Source: UBA1205 sp045534635 (GTDB taxonomy: Bacteria > Bacteroidota > Bacteroidia > Bacteroidales > WCHB1-69). Taken from it: a DNA stretch of 25,131 nucleotides. Numbering within the stretch: the first letter of the stretch is position 1; every line of letters starts with the position of its first letter. A program made the translations under genes and the position numbers. Positions 6,283 through 15,302 of this stretch are shown one piece after another. The stretch lies in NCBI GenBank assembly GCA_045534635.1, contig JAZSKB010000052.1:1-25131 (forward strand), read 5' to 3'. The notes under the pieces were generated by a model. The model saw nothing but the letters and a program-made list of their open reading frames with translations. It was not told the origin of the DNA and ran no database searches.

Positions 6283-7989
6283 ATGACTTATTTTTTATCT
6301 GACAATATTTTATCTCCTTTAGGAAAAACCTCAGAAGAAAATTACAAAAACATCAAATTGTATAAATCTTCTTTGAAACAATACAACAATATCTTTGATT
6401 ATAGCAATTCTTTTACCGCCTCTTTGTTTAGTCAAGAAGATAAAAATGATTTCTTTATAGAAGGCTTTACCTCTTTTGAATCTATGGTTATTTATTCTGT
6501 AGAACAAGCAATAAATAAAGCAAATTTTGATATAAAAGAAGAAAATGTAATTTTTATTCTTTCTTCAACAAAAGGGAATATAAATTTGTTAAATACGAAA
6601 AACAAAGACACAAAGGCTATTTATCTTTCTTCTTCTGTAGATAAAATAGCGAAATATTTTCATTTAAAAAATTCGCCAATTGTTGTTTGTAACGCTTGTA
6701 CCTCTGGTGCAAGTGCAATTATTCTTGCTCACAGATTATTAGAAAAAGAAAAATATGATTATGCTGTTGTTTGCGGTGCAGAAGAACAAAGTAAATTTAT
6801 TTTTTCTGGATTTCAATCTCTTCAAGCCTTATCACCTTTTGAATGCAAACCATTTGATATTAATCGTTTAGGATTAAATCTTGGGGAAGCCTCTGCAACT
6901 GTTGTTTTGTGTAATGAAAAAGTCAAATGTAAACATAATCTATCTTGGTCAATCAAAGATGGAGCAATACGCAATGATAGTTCACATATTACTAATCCTT
7001 CAAAAAATGGCACTGGATTGACAATGGCATTATCAGCAGTAATCGAACAAGAAGATTTAAATGATATTGCTTCTATCAACGTTCATGGAACTGCCACCAT
7101 GTTTAACGACCAAATGGAAGCAGTCGCAGTAGAAAATGTTGGAATAAACAATATCCCATTGAATAGTCTCAAAGGCTATTTCGGGCATACTATGGGGGCA
7201 TCTGGAATTTTTGAAACCATAATTTCAATTCACGCTTTGAACGATAAAACAATTCTTGCTACAAAAGGATTTGAAGAAATTGGTGTATCAGGAAAGGTAA
7301 CTTTATTGACAAAACATCAAACAAGCGAAAAAAATTCTTTTATAAAAACCTCCTCAGGTTTCGGAGGAGTCAATACCGCAATATTGATAACAAAAAATTA
7401 TTTTCCTCAAACTTCAAAAAATATAAATTTCAAAACAACTCATAGTATAAGCATATCTCCAAATGAATTGGTGATTGATAACCATATTCAGCAAATACAA
7501 TTAGAAGAAAAAGATATTATTTCATATATATACAAAACATTCATCAATGATTATCCAAAATTTCACAAAATGGACTATCTATCGCAATTAGGATTTGTTG
7601 GCTCAGAAATTTTACTTCAAAAAGAAAACGCTTCAAGATTTATCGAAAGAGAAAACAGAGCGATTATCTTTTTCAACAATTCTTCTTCTATTGATACCGA
7701 TAAAAAATATTATCAAACTATTTGTGACAAGGAAAGTTTCTACCCTTCACCATCTTTGTTCGTATATACATTACCAAATATTGTTACAGGCGAAATCGCA
7801 TTGCGAAATAAATATCACGGAGAATCTTCTTTTTACATTTTAAGTGAAAGAAATGAACATTTAATGAAGCAAATATTGGAGGTCTCATTTTTAGATAAAA
7901 AAACGACAAGTATTTTGTGTGGCTGGATAGACTACGCAAATGCTGAAAATTTTAATGCTTCTTTACAAATTTTAGAATTGGAAAAGTAA
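6283..7989 (+). CDS. Ketoacyl synthase with C-terminal KS-like (chain-length-factor-like) domain
   Basis: At 568 residues this is about 160 longer than a single-domain synthase. The N-terminal part (about 1-380) is a full condensing enzyme with Cys139 (CNACTSGAS), His268 (INVHGTATMFND) and His302 (GYFGHTMGAS). The C-terminal part (about 385-568) has no catalytic Cys, but the stretch SPSLFVYTLPNIVTGEIALR resembles the ketoacyl-synt_2 / chain-length-factor N-terminal domain (the ApeC type). The N-terminus is slightly divergent (no VVITGIG opening). It follows a 58-bp gap, one of the longest in the operon, and precedes an ACP. Probable role: polyene chain elongation or priming. The fusion could replace the separate synthase and chain-length-factor genes of proteobacterial systems. 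Confidence 0.82.
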   Translation: MTYFLSDNILSPLGKTSEENYKNIKLYKSSLKQYNNIFDYSNSFTASLFSQEDKNDFFIEGFTSFESMVIYSVEQAINKANFDIKEENVIFILSSTKGNINLLNTKNKDTKAIYLSSSVDKIAKYFHLKNSPIVVCNACTSGASAIILAHRLLEKEKYDYAVVCGAEEQSKFIFSGFQSLQALSPFECKPFDINRLGLNLGEASATVVLCNEKVKCKHNLSWSIKDGAIRNDSSHITNPSKNGTGLTMALSAVIEQEDLNDIASINVHGTATMFNDQMEAVAVENVGINNIPLNSLKGYFGHTMGASGIFETIISIHALNDKTILATKGFEEIGVSGKVTLLTKHQTSEKNSFIKTSSGFGGVNTAILITKNYFPQTSKNINFKTTHSISISPNELVIDNHIQQIQLEEKDIISYIYKTFINDYPKFHKMDYLSQLGFVGSEILLQKENASRFIERENRAIIFFNNSSSIDTDKKYYQTICDKESFYPSPSLFVYTLPNIVTGEIALRNKYHGESSFYILSERNEHLMKQILEVSFLDKKTTSILCGWIDYANAENFNASLQILELEK

Positions 7990-8022
7990 ATAATTATATA
8001 ATCAAGTAAAACAAAAAATACA

Positions 8023-8280
8023 ATGGAAGATTTAACAAGAGAATTAAAAACAAAAATAATAGAAGTTCTTGATTTAAACGAAATAACCCCTGAAGAAATA
8101 AACGACGAAGCTCCTTTATTTGGAGAAGGATTAGGTTTGGATTCTATCGATGCATTGGAATTAATTGTGCTTTTAGAAAAAGATTATGGTATCAAACTTA
8201 ATGACCAATCTGAAGGCAAAAAAATCTTTACAAGTATAAAATCCATTGCCTCTTACGTAAAAGAACACAGAACAAAATAA
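8023..8280 (+). CDS. Acyl carrier protein (second of three)
   Basis: An 85-residue acidic carrier with the motif GLGLDSIDALEL; Ser41 is the phosphopantetheine site. It lies between the two double-domain ketoacyl synthases, 6 bp before the second, which suggests that it supplies malonyl or growing chains to them. The N-terminal helix (ELKTKIIEVLDLNEI) and the C-terminal helix (IKSIASYVKEH) are complete, so it is a full-length ACP. Confidence 0.9.
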   Translation: MEDLTRELKTKIIEVLDLNEITPEEINDEAPLFGEGLGLDSIDALELIVLLEKDYGIKLNDQSEGKKIFTSIKSIASYVKEHRTK

Positions 8281-8286
8281 TTCCTC

Positions 8287-10065
8287 ATGACAAATAATAT
8301 AGTCGTAACAGGAAAAGGTATCATTTGTGCAATAGGAAACAACTGCAAAGAAGTTACTCAATCTTTGAAAAAACAAAAATCGGGTATTGCATCTTTACAA
8401 TATCTATCCTCTACTCACAAACAATTGCCTGTTGGAGAAGTGAAATTATCTACAGCAGAAATGAGAGCAATTACAAATATCACAGATAATTTTATTTCGA
8501 GGACTACATTGATGAACATAATTGCAATAAAAGAAGCGTTAAAAGAATCAAACATAGAAAAGTATATAACCGAAAACAAAACAACAAGAATTGTTCTTGT
8601 TAACGGAACAACTGTTGCTGGTATGGACGTAACTGAAAAATTTTTCTCACAAATAAAACATTCTAACACCTATTTAGATTGTATCAACTATCATACTGCT
8701 GGCAAATGTTCAGAAATTATATCTCAATATTTCAATTGTTTTGTTGACTATATCACTATATCAACTGCTTGTTCTTCTTCTGCAAATGCGATTATTGTCG
8801 GTGCTGAAATGCTAAAAAACAACGAAGCAGATATTGTAATTGCAGGCGGAAGTGAATCTTTAAGCATTTTTCATCTTAATGGATTTAATTCGCTTATGAT
8901 ACTTGATAAAGAGCCTTGCCGACCATTTGACAACAATCGCAAAGGTATCAATCTGGGAGAAGGTGCAGCAAGTATTGTATTAGAAAGAGAAAATTTGGCT
9001 CGAAAACGAAATGCGAATATTTTTGCATATCTAACAGGATATGCCAATACTTGCGATGCATTTCATCAAACGGCATCTTCAGAAAACGGAGAAGGTGCTT
9101 TTCTTGCTATGAATCAAGCTTTGGAAAAAGCCAATCTCAAACCAAAAGACATTCAATATATAAATGCCCACGGAACAGGAACGCCTAACAATGATAGCAG
9201 TGAATCTATTGCCATAAAACGGTTATTCAAAGATGAAATACCTTTAATTTCTTCTACCAAATCATTTACAGGGCATACCACAAGTGCTTCTGGAAGCATC
9301 GAGTCTGTTATATGTCTATTGGCGATGCAAGAAAATTTTATACCTGCCAATCTTAATTTCTCTTGTCCTATGCCAGAAGGAATTTCCCCTACTTTACATA
9401 AAGAAAATCAAGATTTACAGAATGTGATATGCAATTCTTTCGGTTTCGGAGGTAATGATTCTTCACTTATTTTTTCCCAAAAAAATAATATTACAACATC
9501 GAAAATTATCAACAAAATAACGGAAGATGATATTTTAACTATCGCACGTCATGAGATAACAACAGAAGGCGAGTTAAAAGAAATTGTACAATATATCAAA
9601 CCTTTGGAAGCTCGTCGCATGGGAAAATCGCTAAAAGGGGCGATGTTATGTTCTTTAAAAGTATTGAAAGAAGCAAAAATAACAACTCCAGATGCAATAA
9701 TTGCAGGAACAGATTTAGGTTTATGGGAAAATACGGAAAATCTTTTGGAACAAATCAATTCAGAGGGTGAAGTAATGCTAAAACCAACCTATTTTATGCA
9801 ATCTACTCATAACACTATTGCCTCAACTATAGCAATTCATACCAAATGTCACGGATACAACATCACTTACTCAAATGGTAAAAAAACATTCGATTGTATG
9901 TTAAAAGATGCCAAACGAAAACTTTTGAAAGGAGAATGTAAAAATGTCCTCCTTTGTTTGGCAGAAGAAACAACAACTTTATATCGCGATTTTGAAAAGC
10001 GAATAGGAAAAACAGAATCTCCATCTATTCATTGTCTTGCATTATTATTATCATGTTCAAACTAA
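8287..10065 (+). CDS. Ketoacyl synthase with C-terminal ApeC/CLF-like domain (ApeO-like)
   Basis: A 592-residue condensing enzyme. The first part (about 1-395) has the complete triad: Cys162 in STACSSSANA, His295 in INAHGTGTPNND and His330 in SFTGHTTSASG, plus the terminal NSFGFGGNDSSL loop. The extra 190 residues resemble the ketoacyl-synt_2 chain-length-factor-like domain: EARRMGKSLKGAML, then a TPDAIIAGTDLG strand, then STHNTIASTIAI in the place of the usual SVHN-A-G. No active Cys is seen in that half. Proteobacterial aryl polyene systems use two proteins (ApeO synthase and ApeC length factor); here both roles may be in one chain. Its last 13 nt overlap the next gene. Confidence 0.83.
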   Translation: MTNNIVVTGKGIICAIGNNCKEVTQSLKKQKSGIASLQYLSSTHKQLPVGEVKLSTAEMRAITNITDNFISRTTLMNIIAIKEALKESNIEKYITENKTTRIVLVNGTTVAGMDVTEKFFSQIKHSNTYLDCINYHTAGKCSEIISQYFNCFVDYITISTACSSSANAIIVGAEMLKNNEADIVIAGGSESLSIFHLNGFNSLMILDKEPCRPFDNNRKGINLGEGAASIVLERENLARKRNANIFAYLTGYANTCDAFHQTASSENGEGAFLAMNQALEKANLKPKDIQYINAHGTGTPNNDSSESIAIKRLFKDEIPLISSTKSFTGHTTSASGSIESVICLLAMQENFIPANLNFSCPMPEGISPTLHKENQDLQNVICNSFGFGGNDSSLIFSQKNNITTSKIINKITEDDILTIARHEITTEGELKEIVQYIKPLEARRMGKSLKGAMLCSLKVLKEAKITTPDAIIAGTDLGLWENTENLLEQINSEGEVMLKPTYFMQSTHNTIASTIAIHTKCHGYNITYSNGKKTFDCMLKDAKRKLLKGECKNVLLCLAEETTTLYRDFEKRIGKTESPSIHCLALLLSCSN

Positions 10066-10406
10066 TTCCATTAGCATTATTACAAAGTATATTACTTTCT
10101 CTTGCTCAAGTTTTTTTGAAACTTGCAATGATGAAAATGCCAAAATTTGCTTTTACAAAAACTTTTTTGTATGGTTTTCTTGTCAATTGGCAATTTGCAA
10201 TCTGTGGTGCATTATTTACTTTAGCAGGGTTGCTTTGGATATATATAATAAAACATTTTCCTTTTTCGGTAGCATATCCTATGGTTTCACTTACTTACGT
10301 TTTCGGAATGATTGCAGCTATGCTTTTTTTTAATGAAAACATTTCTATAATAAAATGGATTGGTGTAACGTTGATAGTACTTGGTTGTTTATTAATAGCA
10401 AAATAA
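10053..10406 (+). CDS. Small four-helix membrane protein of the EamA/SMR superfamily (ArnE/ArnF-like)
   Basis: A 117-residue hydrophobic protein with four predicted membrane helices (about 4-26, 40-66, 72-93 and 97-115). I start at ATG 10053 rather than the in-frame ATG at 10032, because MFKLIPLALLQS leads straight into helix 1 and the shorter start keeps the overlap with the synthase to 13 bp. SLAQVFLKLAM in helix 1 and FSVAYPMVSLTYVFGM in helix 3 resemble half-size EamA proteins such as the ArnE/ArnF flippase subunits rather than EmrE; the drug-binding Glu of EmrE is not evident in helix 1. Placement in a lipid-pigment operon suggests flipping a lipid-linked intermediate, but this is inference. 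Confidence 0.75.
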   Translation: MFKLIPLALLQSILLSLAQVFLKLAMMKMPKFAFTKTFLYGFLVNWQFAICGALFTLAGLLWIYIIKHFPFSVAYPMVSLTYVFGMIAAMLFFNENISIIKWIGVTLIVLGCLLIAK

Positions 10407-10407
10407 A

Positions 10408-11040
10408 ATGAAAAATCTTTTAATTTTTAATATTGTATTATTCTTTTGCTCATTCGAAGCAAACACACAAATACTAACTGATAATCAAATAAAAAAACAC
10501 ATAATCGATAAAATTTCAACTGTCCAATCTTTACAATGTGATTTCGTACAAACAAAAAAACAAAAATTACTTGCCAATCCTGTAATTTCAAAAGGTAAAA
10601 TGTATTATCAAAATGCAAACAAATTACGTTGGGAATACATTACTCCTTATTCTTCTGTTTTTATTTTCAGTGCAAATAAAGCACTTTCAAAAAATGATAA
10701 TGATACCAAAGTTATAGACATTCAGAAAAATAAAATTTTCAAAGGAATTTCTGAAATTATGCTTAATACTATCTCTGGCAATTTTTTGGCAAATGAGAAC
10801 GACTTCAAAATTTCTTTTAAGCAATCTTCGGAAATGTTTTTTGCAACTCTTTTACCACAAAACAAAGAAATGAAAAAAATGTTTCAAAACATCATATTAC
10901 ATTTTGAAAGAAAAACAGCTGTAGTTTCAAAAGTCGAAATAATAGAAACCAACGGCGATAAAACAATTATTGATTTCAAAAACATCAAACGGAACGAAGA
11001 AATTCCAAATAAAATATTCGATATTAATGCTTTAAAATAA
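10408..11040 (+). CDS. LolA-like periplasmic lipid carrier
   Basis: A 210-residue exported protein with a signal peptide at about residues 1-21 (short basic start, hydrophobic core, cleavage near EANTQ). The LolA signature follows: LQCDFVQTKKQKLL, then SKGKMYYQNANKLRWEYITPY (about 33-80), the edge strand of the half-barrel that holds acyl chains. It starts one base after the stop of the membrane protein. LolA-like proteins in aryl polyene clusters are proposed to carry the lipid-attached pigment across the periplasm, in partnership with an MMPL exporter, which is also encoded here (16474). A housekeeping lipoprotein role is less likely given the context. Confidence 0.85.
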   Translation: MKNLLIFNIVLFFCSFEANTQILTDNQIKKHIIDKISTVQSLQCDFVQTKKQKLLANPVISKGKMYYQNANKLRWEYITPYSSVFIFSANKALSKNDNDTKVIDIQKNKIFKGISEIMLNTISGNFLANENDFKISFKQSSEMFFATLLPQNKEMKKMFQNIILHFERKTAVVSKVEIIETNGDKTIIDFKNIKRNEEIPNKIFDINALK

Positions 11041-11091
11041 TTTTTATCAAATATCTCAAATGGAAATGAGATTGCAATAATAAAAACCATT

Positions 11092-11466
11092 ATGATACTT
11101 AAAGACGAATTATATCACATCATTAATATAGAAAAAGAGAACGATAAATTGTTTTTCGATATTTCACTTAATAAAAATCATTTTATTTATAAGGCTCATT
11201 TTCCAAATTTCCCAATAACTCCCGGTGTTTGTCTAGTTCAAATAGGAACGGAATTATTGTCAACATATTTTCAGAAAAAATATAAGATAAAACTTATAAA
11301 AAGCGTAAAATTTTTATCAACGATTTCTCCAGAAATGTATCCTTGTATCAAATATGTTGTAGATAAGCTAACAATAGAAGAATCAAACCTTAACATTCAA
11401 ATGCAAGTATTATCACAACAAACTCCTTTATGTAAATTATCCTTTGTCTGCAATAATGAATTATGA
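11092..11466 (+). CDS. 3-hydroxyacyl-ACP dehydratase, hot-dog fold (ApeI-like)
   Basis: A 124-residue hot-dog protein with the catalytic loop AHFPNFPITPGVCLVQIG, matching the FabA/FabZ GHFPxxPxxPG motif; His36 is the catalytic base and Pro-Gly is at 44-45. It would dehydrate the 3-hydroxyacyl-ACP to the trans-2-enoyl stage that remains as the conjugated double bond. No enoyl reductase is encoded in the operon, consistent with a polyene product. It overlaps the next gene by ATGA. Together with the His-lacking relative at 5366 it could make an ApeI/ApeP-like complex. Confidence 0.83.
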   Translation: MILKDELYHIINIEKENDKLFFDISLNKNHFIYKAHFPNFPITPGVCLVQIGTELLSTYFQKKYKIKLIKSVKFLSTISPEMYPCIKYVVDKLTIEESNLNIQMQVLSQQTPLCKLSFVCNNEL

Positions 11467-12959
11467 TTAACGAAGAAATAAAGATTAATCTTAAAGATAG
11501 AGGAATTTGCATTATAATTCCGACTTTCAACAATGAAAAAACAATAGCAGATATTGTTAATCGTTGTTTATTACAATGCTATGATGTAATTGTTGTCAAT
11601 GATGGTTCAACAGACAACACTTCTAAAATTCTTTCACAAATAGCAAATATCACTTTAATTGAATACACTAAAAATAAAGGGAAAGGTTTCGCACTTAAAC
11701 AAGGATTCAAAAAAGCAATTTCTTTAGGATTTGCATACGCTATAAGTATAGACGCTGATGGTCAACACTATCCAGAAGATATTTCTTTATTTTTAGAAAC
11801 AAACAAACAAAAACCACAATCTTTAATTATCGGAAAACGAAACTTAAATGGTGTACAAAGAACAAAAGGAAGCAATTTCGCAAATAAATTCTCAAATTTT
11901 TGGTTCTTTGTTCAAACAGGCAAACGATTAAACGATACACAATCTGGATATAGATTATACCCTTTAAAAAAATTACCCATATTGCAATGTATTTCAAATA
12001 AATATGAATCAGAATTAGCATTACTTGTATTTTCTTCTTGGAGAAATGTAAAAATAGTTTCAATACCTATCAACGTATATTATCCACCAAAAGATGAACG
12101 TGTCAGTCATTTTCGACCAATAAAAGATTTTGCAAGAATTAGTTTGCTCAATACAATATTATGTTTTCTTGCCGTCGTTTATGCTTTGCCACTTAAGATT
12201 TTAAAATTTATATATAAGATTATCAAAACTTTATATTCTTTTCTTTTCATCGTCATTTCTACTACAGGAATCATTACTCCTTTTGCTTTTTTCTATATGC
12301 GTATTGGCAAAATAACTGAAAAAAAGAGATTGGTTCTACATAAAATCGTTTATAAAGTAATACGTTTCATTATGCTTCAGCATGGCATTCCTTCTGTGAA
12401 ATTTTCTTACTTTATAAACGATAAAGCCACTTTTTCTAAACCAAGTTTAATTATTTGTAATCACCAATCACAACTTGATTTAGCCTGTCAAATGATTTTT
12501 ACTCCCAAGATAGTTTTTTTAACTAACGACTGGGCATATAACAATTGCATCTATGGATATTTAATTAAACAATTGGAATATTTTCCTGTATCTATGGGGT
12601 TAGAAGAATTGATTCCAAAATTACAATCATTGGTAGATAGAGGATATTCTATTGCGGTGTATCCCGAAGGTACGCGTTCTAAAGATTGTAAAATAGGACG
12701 TTTTCACAAGGGAGCATTCTTTTTTGCAGAAGCATTGAATTTGGATATTATGCCTATGTATATTTATGGAACAGGAAAAGTATTTCCTAAAGGTAGTTTT
12801 TTGCTAAAAAAAGGAAAGATTCACATTGAAGTTGGTAAAACTATAAACAGAAATGAACTTGCTACAATTGGCGACCTCAAATGTCAAGCATCATTTTTTA
12901 GAAAAGAATATATAAAGCAGTATAATAAAATTGCAAATCAATTGGAACAAGATGTCTAA
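11463..12959 (+). CDS. Family 2 glycosyltransferase fused to a PlsC-type acyltransferase
   Basis: A two-domain membrane protein of 498 residues. The GT2 domain (about 15-220) opens with IIPTFNNEKTI, has VVNDGSTDNT and the DADGQHYP metal-binding motif near residue 97, and later QSGYRLYP. Hydrophobic segments at about 225-290 join it to an acyltransferase domain (about 300-490) with H-x4-D at His334/Asp339 (NHQSQLD) and YPEGTRS at about 400-406. The combination suggests glycosyl transfer to a lipid or aryl group and acylation in the same protein, as proposed for ApeJ-type fusions. The acyltransferase half resembles the one found inside some Bacteroides MMPL proteins, but here it sits on the glycosyltransferase. 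Confidence 0.85.
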   Translation: MINEEIKINLKDRGICIIIPTFNNEKTIADIVNRCLLQCYDVIVVNDGSTDNTSKILSQIANITLIEYTKNKGKGFALKQGFKKAISLGFAYAISIDADGQHYPEDISLFLETNKQKPQSLIIGKRNLNGVQRTKGSNFANKFSNFWFFVQTGKRLNDTQSGYRLYPLKKLPILQCISNKYESELALLVFSSWRNVKIVSIPINVYYPPKDERVSHFRPIKDFARISLLNTILCFLAVVYALPLKILKFIYKIIKTLYSFLFIVISTTGIITPFAFFYMRIGKITEKKRLVLHKIVYKVIRFIMLQHGIPSVKFSYFINDKATFSKPSLIICNHQSQLDLACQMIFTPKIVFLTNDWAYNNCIYGYLIKQLEYFPVSMGLEELIPKLQSLVDRGYSIAVYPEGTRSKDCKIGRFHKGAFFFAEALNLDIMPMYIYGTGKVFPKGSFLLKKGKIHIEVGKTINRNELATIGDLKCQASFFRKEYIKQYNKIANQLEQDV

Positions 12960-14457
12960 GAATAAAGTTGTTATCATTGGAGGAGGACTTGGAGGCTTGT
13001 TTTGCGGTGCCATACTTGCAAAAGAAGGTTTCAACGTTACGATATTGGAAAAAAACGCTACTATCGGAGGTGGTTTGCAATCTTTCCAACGATTTGGTGA
13101 AACTTTTGATACTGGTATGCACATTATCGGAGGAATGCAAAAAGGTGGAAATATCTATCGAATCTGTAAATATTTAGGCATAACTGATAATGTTAAAATA
13201 TTAGACGTTGACGAGAATTGCTCTGAAGAATTATATTTTGCTCAAAACAAACAATTTTATATATTAAAAAAAGGAAAACAAAATTTTATAGATTCTCTTG
13301 CTACTTATTTTCCAGAAGAAAAAGATAATTTACAAGCATACGTAGATAAAATTTTTCAGATGGTAGAAAACATTGATTTATTTAATTTAAGAGAATCTCA
13401 TAATTTTATGTTTTCTTACACTGACAATTTTTTAATTCCTGCAAATGAATTTATCAATCATTATATTAAAAATAAAGAACTAAGAAGTGTTCTTGCATAT
13501 ATGAATCCTTATTATGGTGGTATCGGGGGCAAAACACCTGCTTATATTCATGCAATTATCAATGCACTATATATTAATGGCACTTCTCGTTTTGTTGGAG
13601 GTTCTCATAAATTTGCTGATTTATTGAAAGAAATTATCATAGGCAATGATGGAGAGGTAAAAACAAATTCTAAGGTTCAATGGATAGAAGTAAAAAACAA
13701 AAATATTGAATATGTAGAAACTATCAATAAAGAAAGATTTTCTGCCGATTACTACATTTCAAACATTCACCCCCACTCTCTTTTGACACTTATGGAAGAA
13801 AAAGCATTACCAAAATCATACCGCGATAGACTTCTTTCCATTCCTAACTCCTATTCTGCATTTCTTTTAGCAATTAAATTAAAAGAAAATACATTCCAAT
13901 ATATCAATCATTCTCAATTTTATATGTCAAACTATAACGATATTTGGAGTTTTGCAGATGAAAACAAACCTTGGCCTATGGGATTTTTATTTATGACACC
14001 ACCCAATGACAATCAAGGCAAATATGCCTCAAAAGCACTTATCACTTCTCCAATGACTTTTTCCCACGTTAAACGTTGGGAAAATACTCAAGTAGGACAA
14101 CGTGGAGATGAATATTTAAATTGGAAAAAAGAATGTACCGATAAATTATTGCAATTAATCAAAGAAATTCATCCCGATTTTATATCTTGTATCGAAAATA
14201 TCAATGCAGCCTCTCCTCTTACAATACGAGATTATTACGCATCCTCAGAAGGCTGTATTTCTGGCTTCTCAAAAGATGTAAACAATATTATTTTATCTCA
14301 AGTGCCTATTGTTACAAAAATAAAAAACCTTTTCCTGACAGGACAAAACAACAATATGCATGGTTTCTGTGGAGTTGCACTTACAGCCATCAATACTTGT
14401 GAAATTTTGCTTGGGAATAACTATATTATCAAAAAAATTAATCAATGCGAAAACTAA
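12952..14457 (+). CDS. FAD-dependent oxidoreductase of the phytoene dehydrogenase/CrtISO type
   Basis: A flavoprotein of 501 residues, starting at ATG 12952; the in-frame ATG at 12931 would overlap the previous gene further and only adds MQINWNK. The dinucleotide-binding motif is IIGGGLGGLFCGA (8-20), followed by the acidic end of beta-2 (ILEKN) and GGGLQSF. The C-terminal FAD-binding segment NNNMHGFCGVAL is present. The family includes carotenoid desaturases and cis-trans isomerases. With a conjugated polyene as the likely substrate, isomerisation, desaturation or head-group oxidation are all possible; none can be chosen from sequence. It overlaps its upstream neighbour by 8 bp and its downstream neighbour by 13 bp, so it belongs to the operon. 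Confidence 0.8.
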   Translation: MSKNKVVIIGGGLGGLFCGAILAKEGFNVTILEKNATIGGGLQSFQRFGETFDTGMHIIGGMQKGGNIYRICKYLGITDNVKILDVDENCSEELYFAQNKQFYILKKGKQNFIDSLATYFPEEKDNLQAYVDKIFQMVENIDLFNLRESHNFMFSYTDNFLIPANEFINHYIKNKELRSVLAYMNPYYGGIGGKTPAYIHAIINALYINGTSRFVGGSHKFADLLKEIIIGNDGEVKTNSKVQWIEVKNKNIEYVETINKERFSADYYISNIHPHSLLTLMEEKALPKSYRDRLLSIPNSYSAFLLAIKLKENTFQYINHSQFYMSNYNDIWSFADENKPWPMGFLFMTPPNDNQGKYASKALITSPMTFSHVKRWENTQVGQRGDEYLNWKKECTDKLLQLIKEIHPDFISCIENINAASPLTIRDYYASSEGCISGFSKDVNNIILSQVPIVTKIKNLFLTGQNNNMHGFCGVALTAINTCEILLGNNYIIKKINQCEN

Positions 14458-15299
14458 TTTTTCTTTTTATTATAACATTTTTGGTTTACAATACATTATT
14501 TGCACAAATCAACATTTGGGAAGATTCTATTCCCAAAATGAAAGTAGAATTATATCCATATATAGCAGAAAATAACAATGGTAGTTGTGTAATTATCTGT
14601 CCGGGAGGTTCTTATTTTTGGCACGGTATGAATAACGAAGGTCACAATGTCGCTCAATGGTTCAACAAACATGGTATTTCCGCATTTGTATTGAAATATA
14701 GGACAGCAAAATTTCCTGCTTTTTTGTTGTATTACAGATATTTATTTAGAGGTAATCGCTATCCTGATGCTCAAAATGACTTACAACAAACAATTTCTCA
14801 CATCAAAGCCAACGCTAATGAATACAATATTGACACAAATAAAATAGGATTAATTGGTTTTTCTGCAGGAGGTCATTTAGTTTTGAGTACTGCTATGTTT
14901 TTTTTAGAAAATTTTCGTCCTTTGTTTATCGCATCAATTTATCCTGTAGTTACAATGAAACAACCTTTGGTTCATAAACGTTCTAAACGTGCATTACTTG
15001 GAGAAGACCAACAAAATAATCAAGCATTGATAGATTCTCTTTCTTTGGAAAATCACACCAATTTATTATCTTGTCCTATTTTTATTGCATCATGTAAAGA
15101 TGACCCAACTGTTGATTATAGAAATTCTTTACTTTTAGATTCTGCGTTGACAAAAAACAATATTCCCCACATATTTCATCTTTACGAAGAAGGTGGACAT
15201 GGATTCGGTATTTCTAACGAAAAAGGAAGTACACAATCACGAACTTGGAAACAATCTTTGCTTTATTGGATTAAAGATATCAAAAACGACAACTACTAA
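14445..15299 (+). CDS. Secreted alpha/beta hydrolase, BD-FAE/acetyl-esterase-like
   Basis: A 284-residue hydrolase with an N-terminal signal peptide (RKLIFLFIITFLVYNTLFA, cut near residue 20). The core shows an oxyanion-hole segment CPGGSYFWHG, the nucleophile elbow GFSAGGH (Ser140), an acid in CKDDPTVD (Asp219 or 220) and His252 in EEGGHGFG. This set fits the carbohydrate-acetylesterase/feruloyl-esterase-like group of alpha/beta hydrolases. Export implies that it acts in the periplasm or at the envelope, perhaps on the ester linking the polyene to its carrier lipid or on an acetyl group of a sugar; this is speculation. It overlaps the flavoprotein gene by 13 bp and is therefore part of the operon. 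Confidence 0.8.
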   Translation: MRKLIFLFIITFLVYNTLFAQINIWEDSIPKMKVELYPYIAENNNGSCVIICPGGSYFWHGMNNEGHNVAQWFNKHGISAFVLKYRTAKFPAFLLYYRYLFRGNRYPDAQNDLQQTISHIKANANEYNIDTNKIGLIGFSAGGHLVLSTAMFFLENFRPLFIASIYPVVTMKQPLVHKRSKRALLGEDQQNNQALIDSLSLENHTNLLSCPIFIASCKDDPTVDYRNSLLLDSALTKNNIPHIFHLYEEGGHGFGISNEKGSTQSRTWKQSLLYWIKDIKNDNY

Positions 15300-15302
15300 T
15301 AT

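Noticed and set aside
1113..11466. Housekeeping fatty acid synthesis cluster
   Set aside because: No enoyl reductase, no FabD or FabH, and several synthases with extra domains plus exporter and glycosyltransferase genes.
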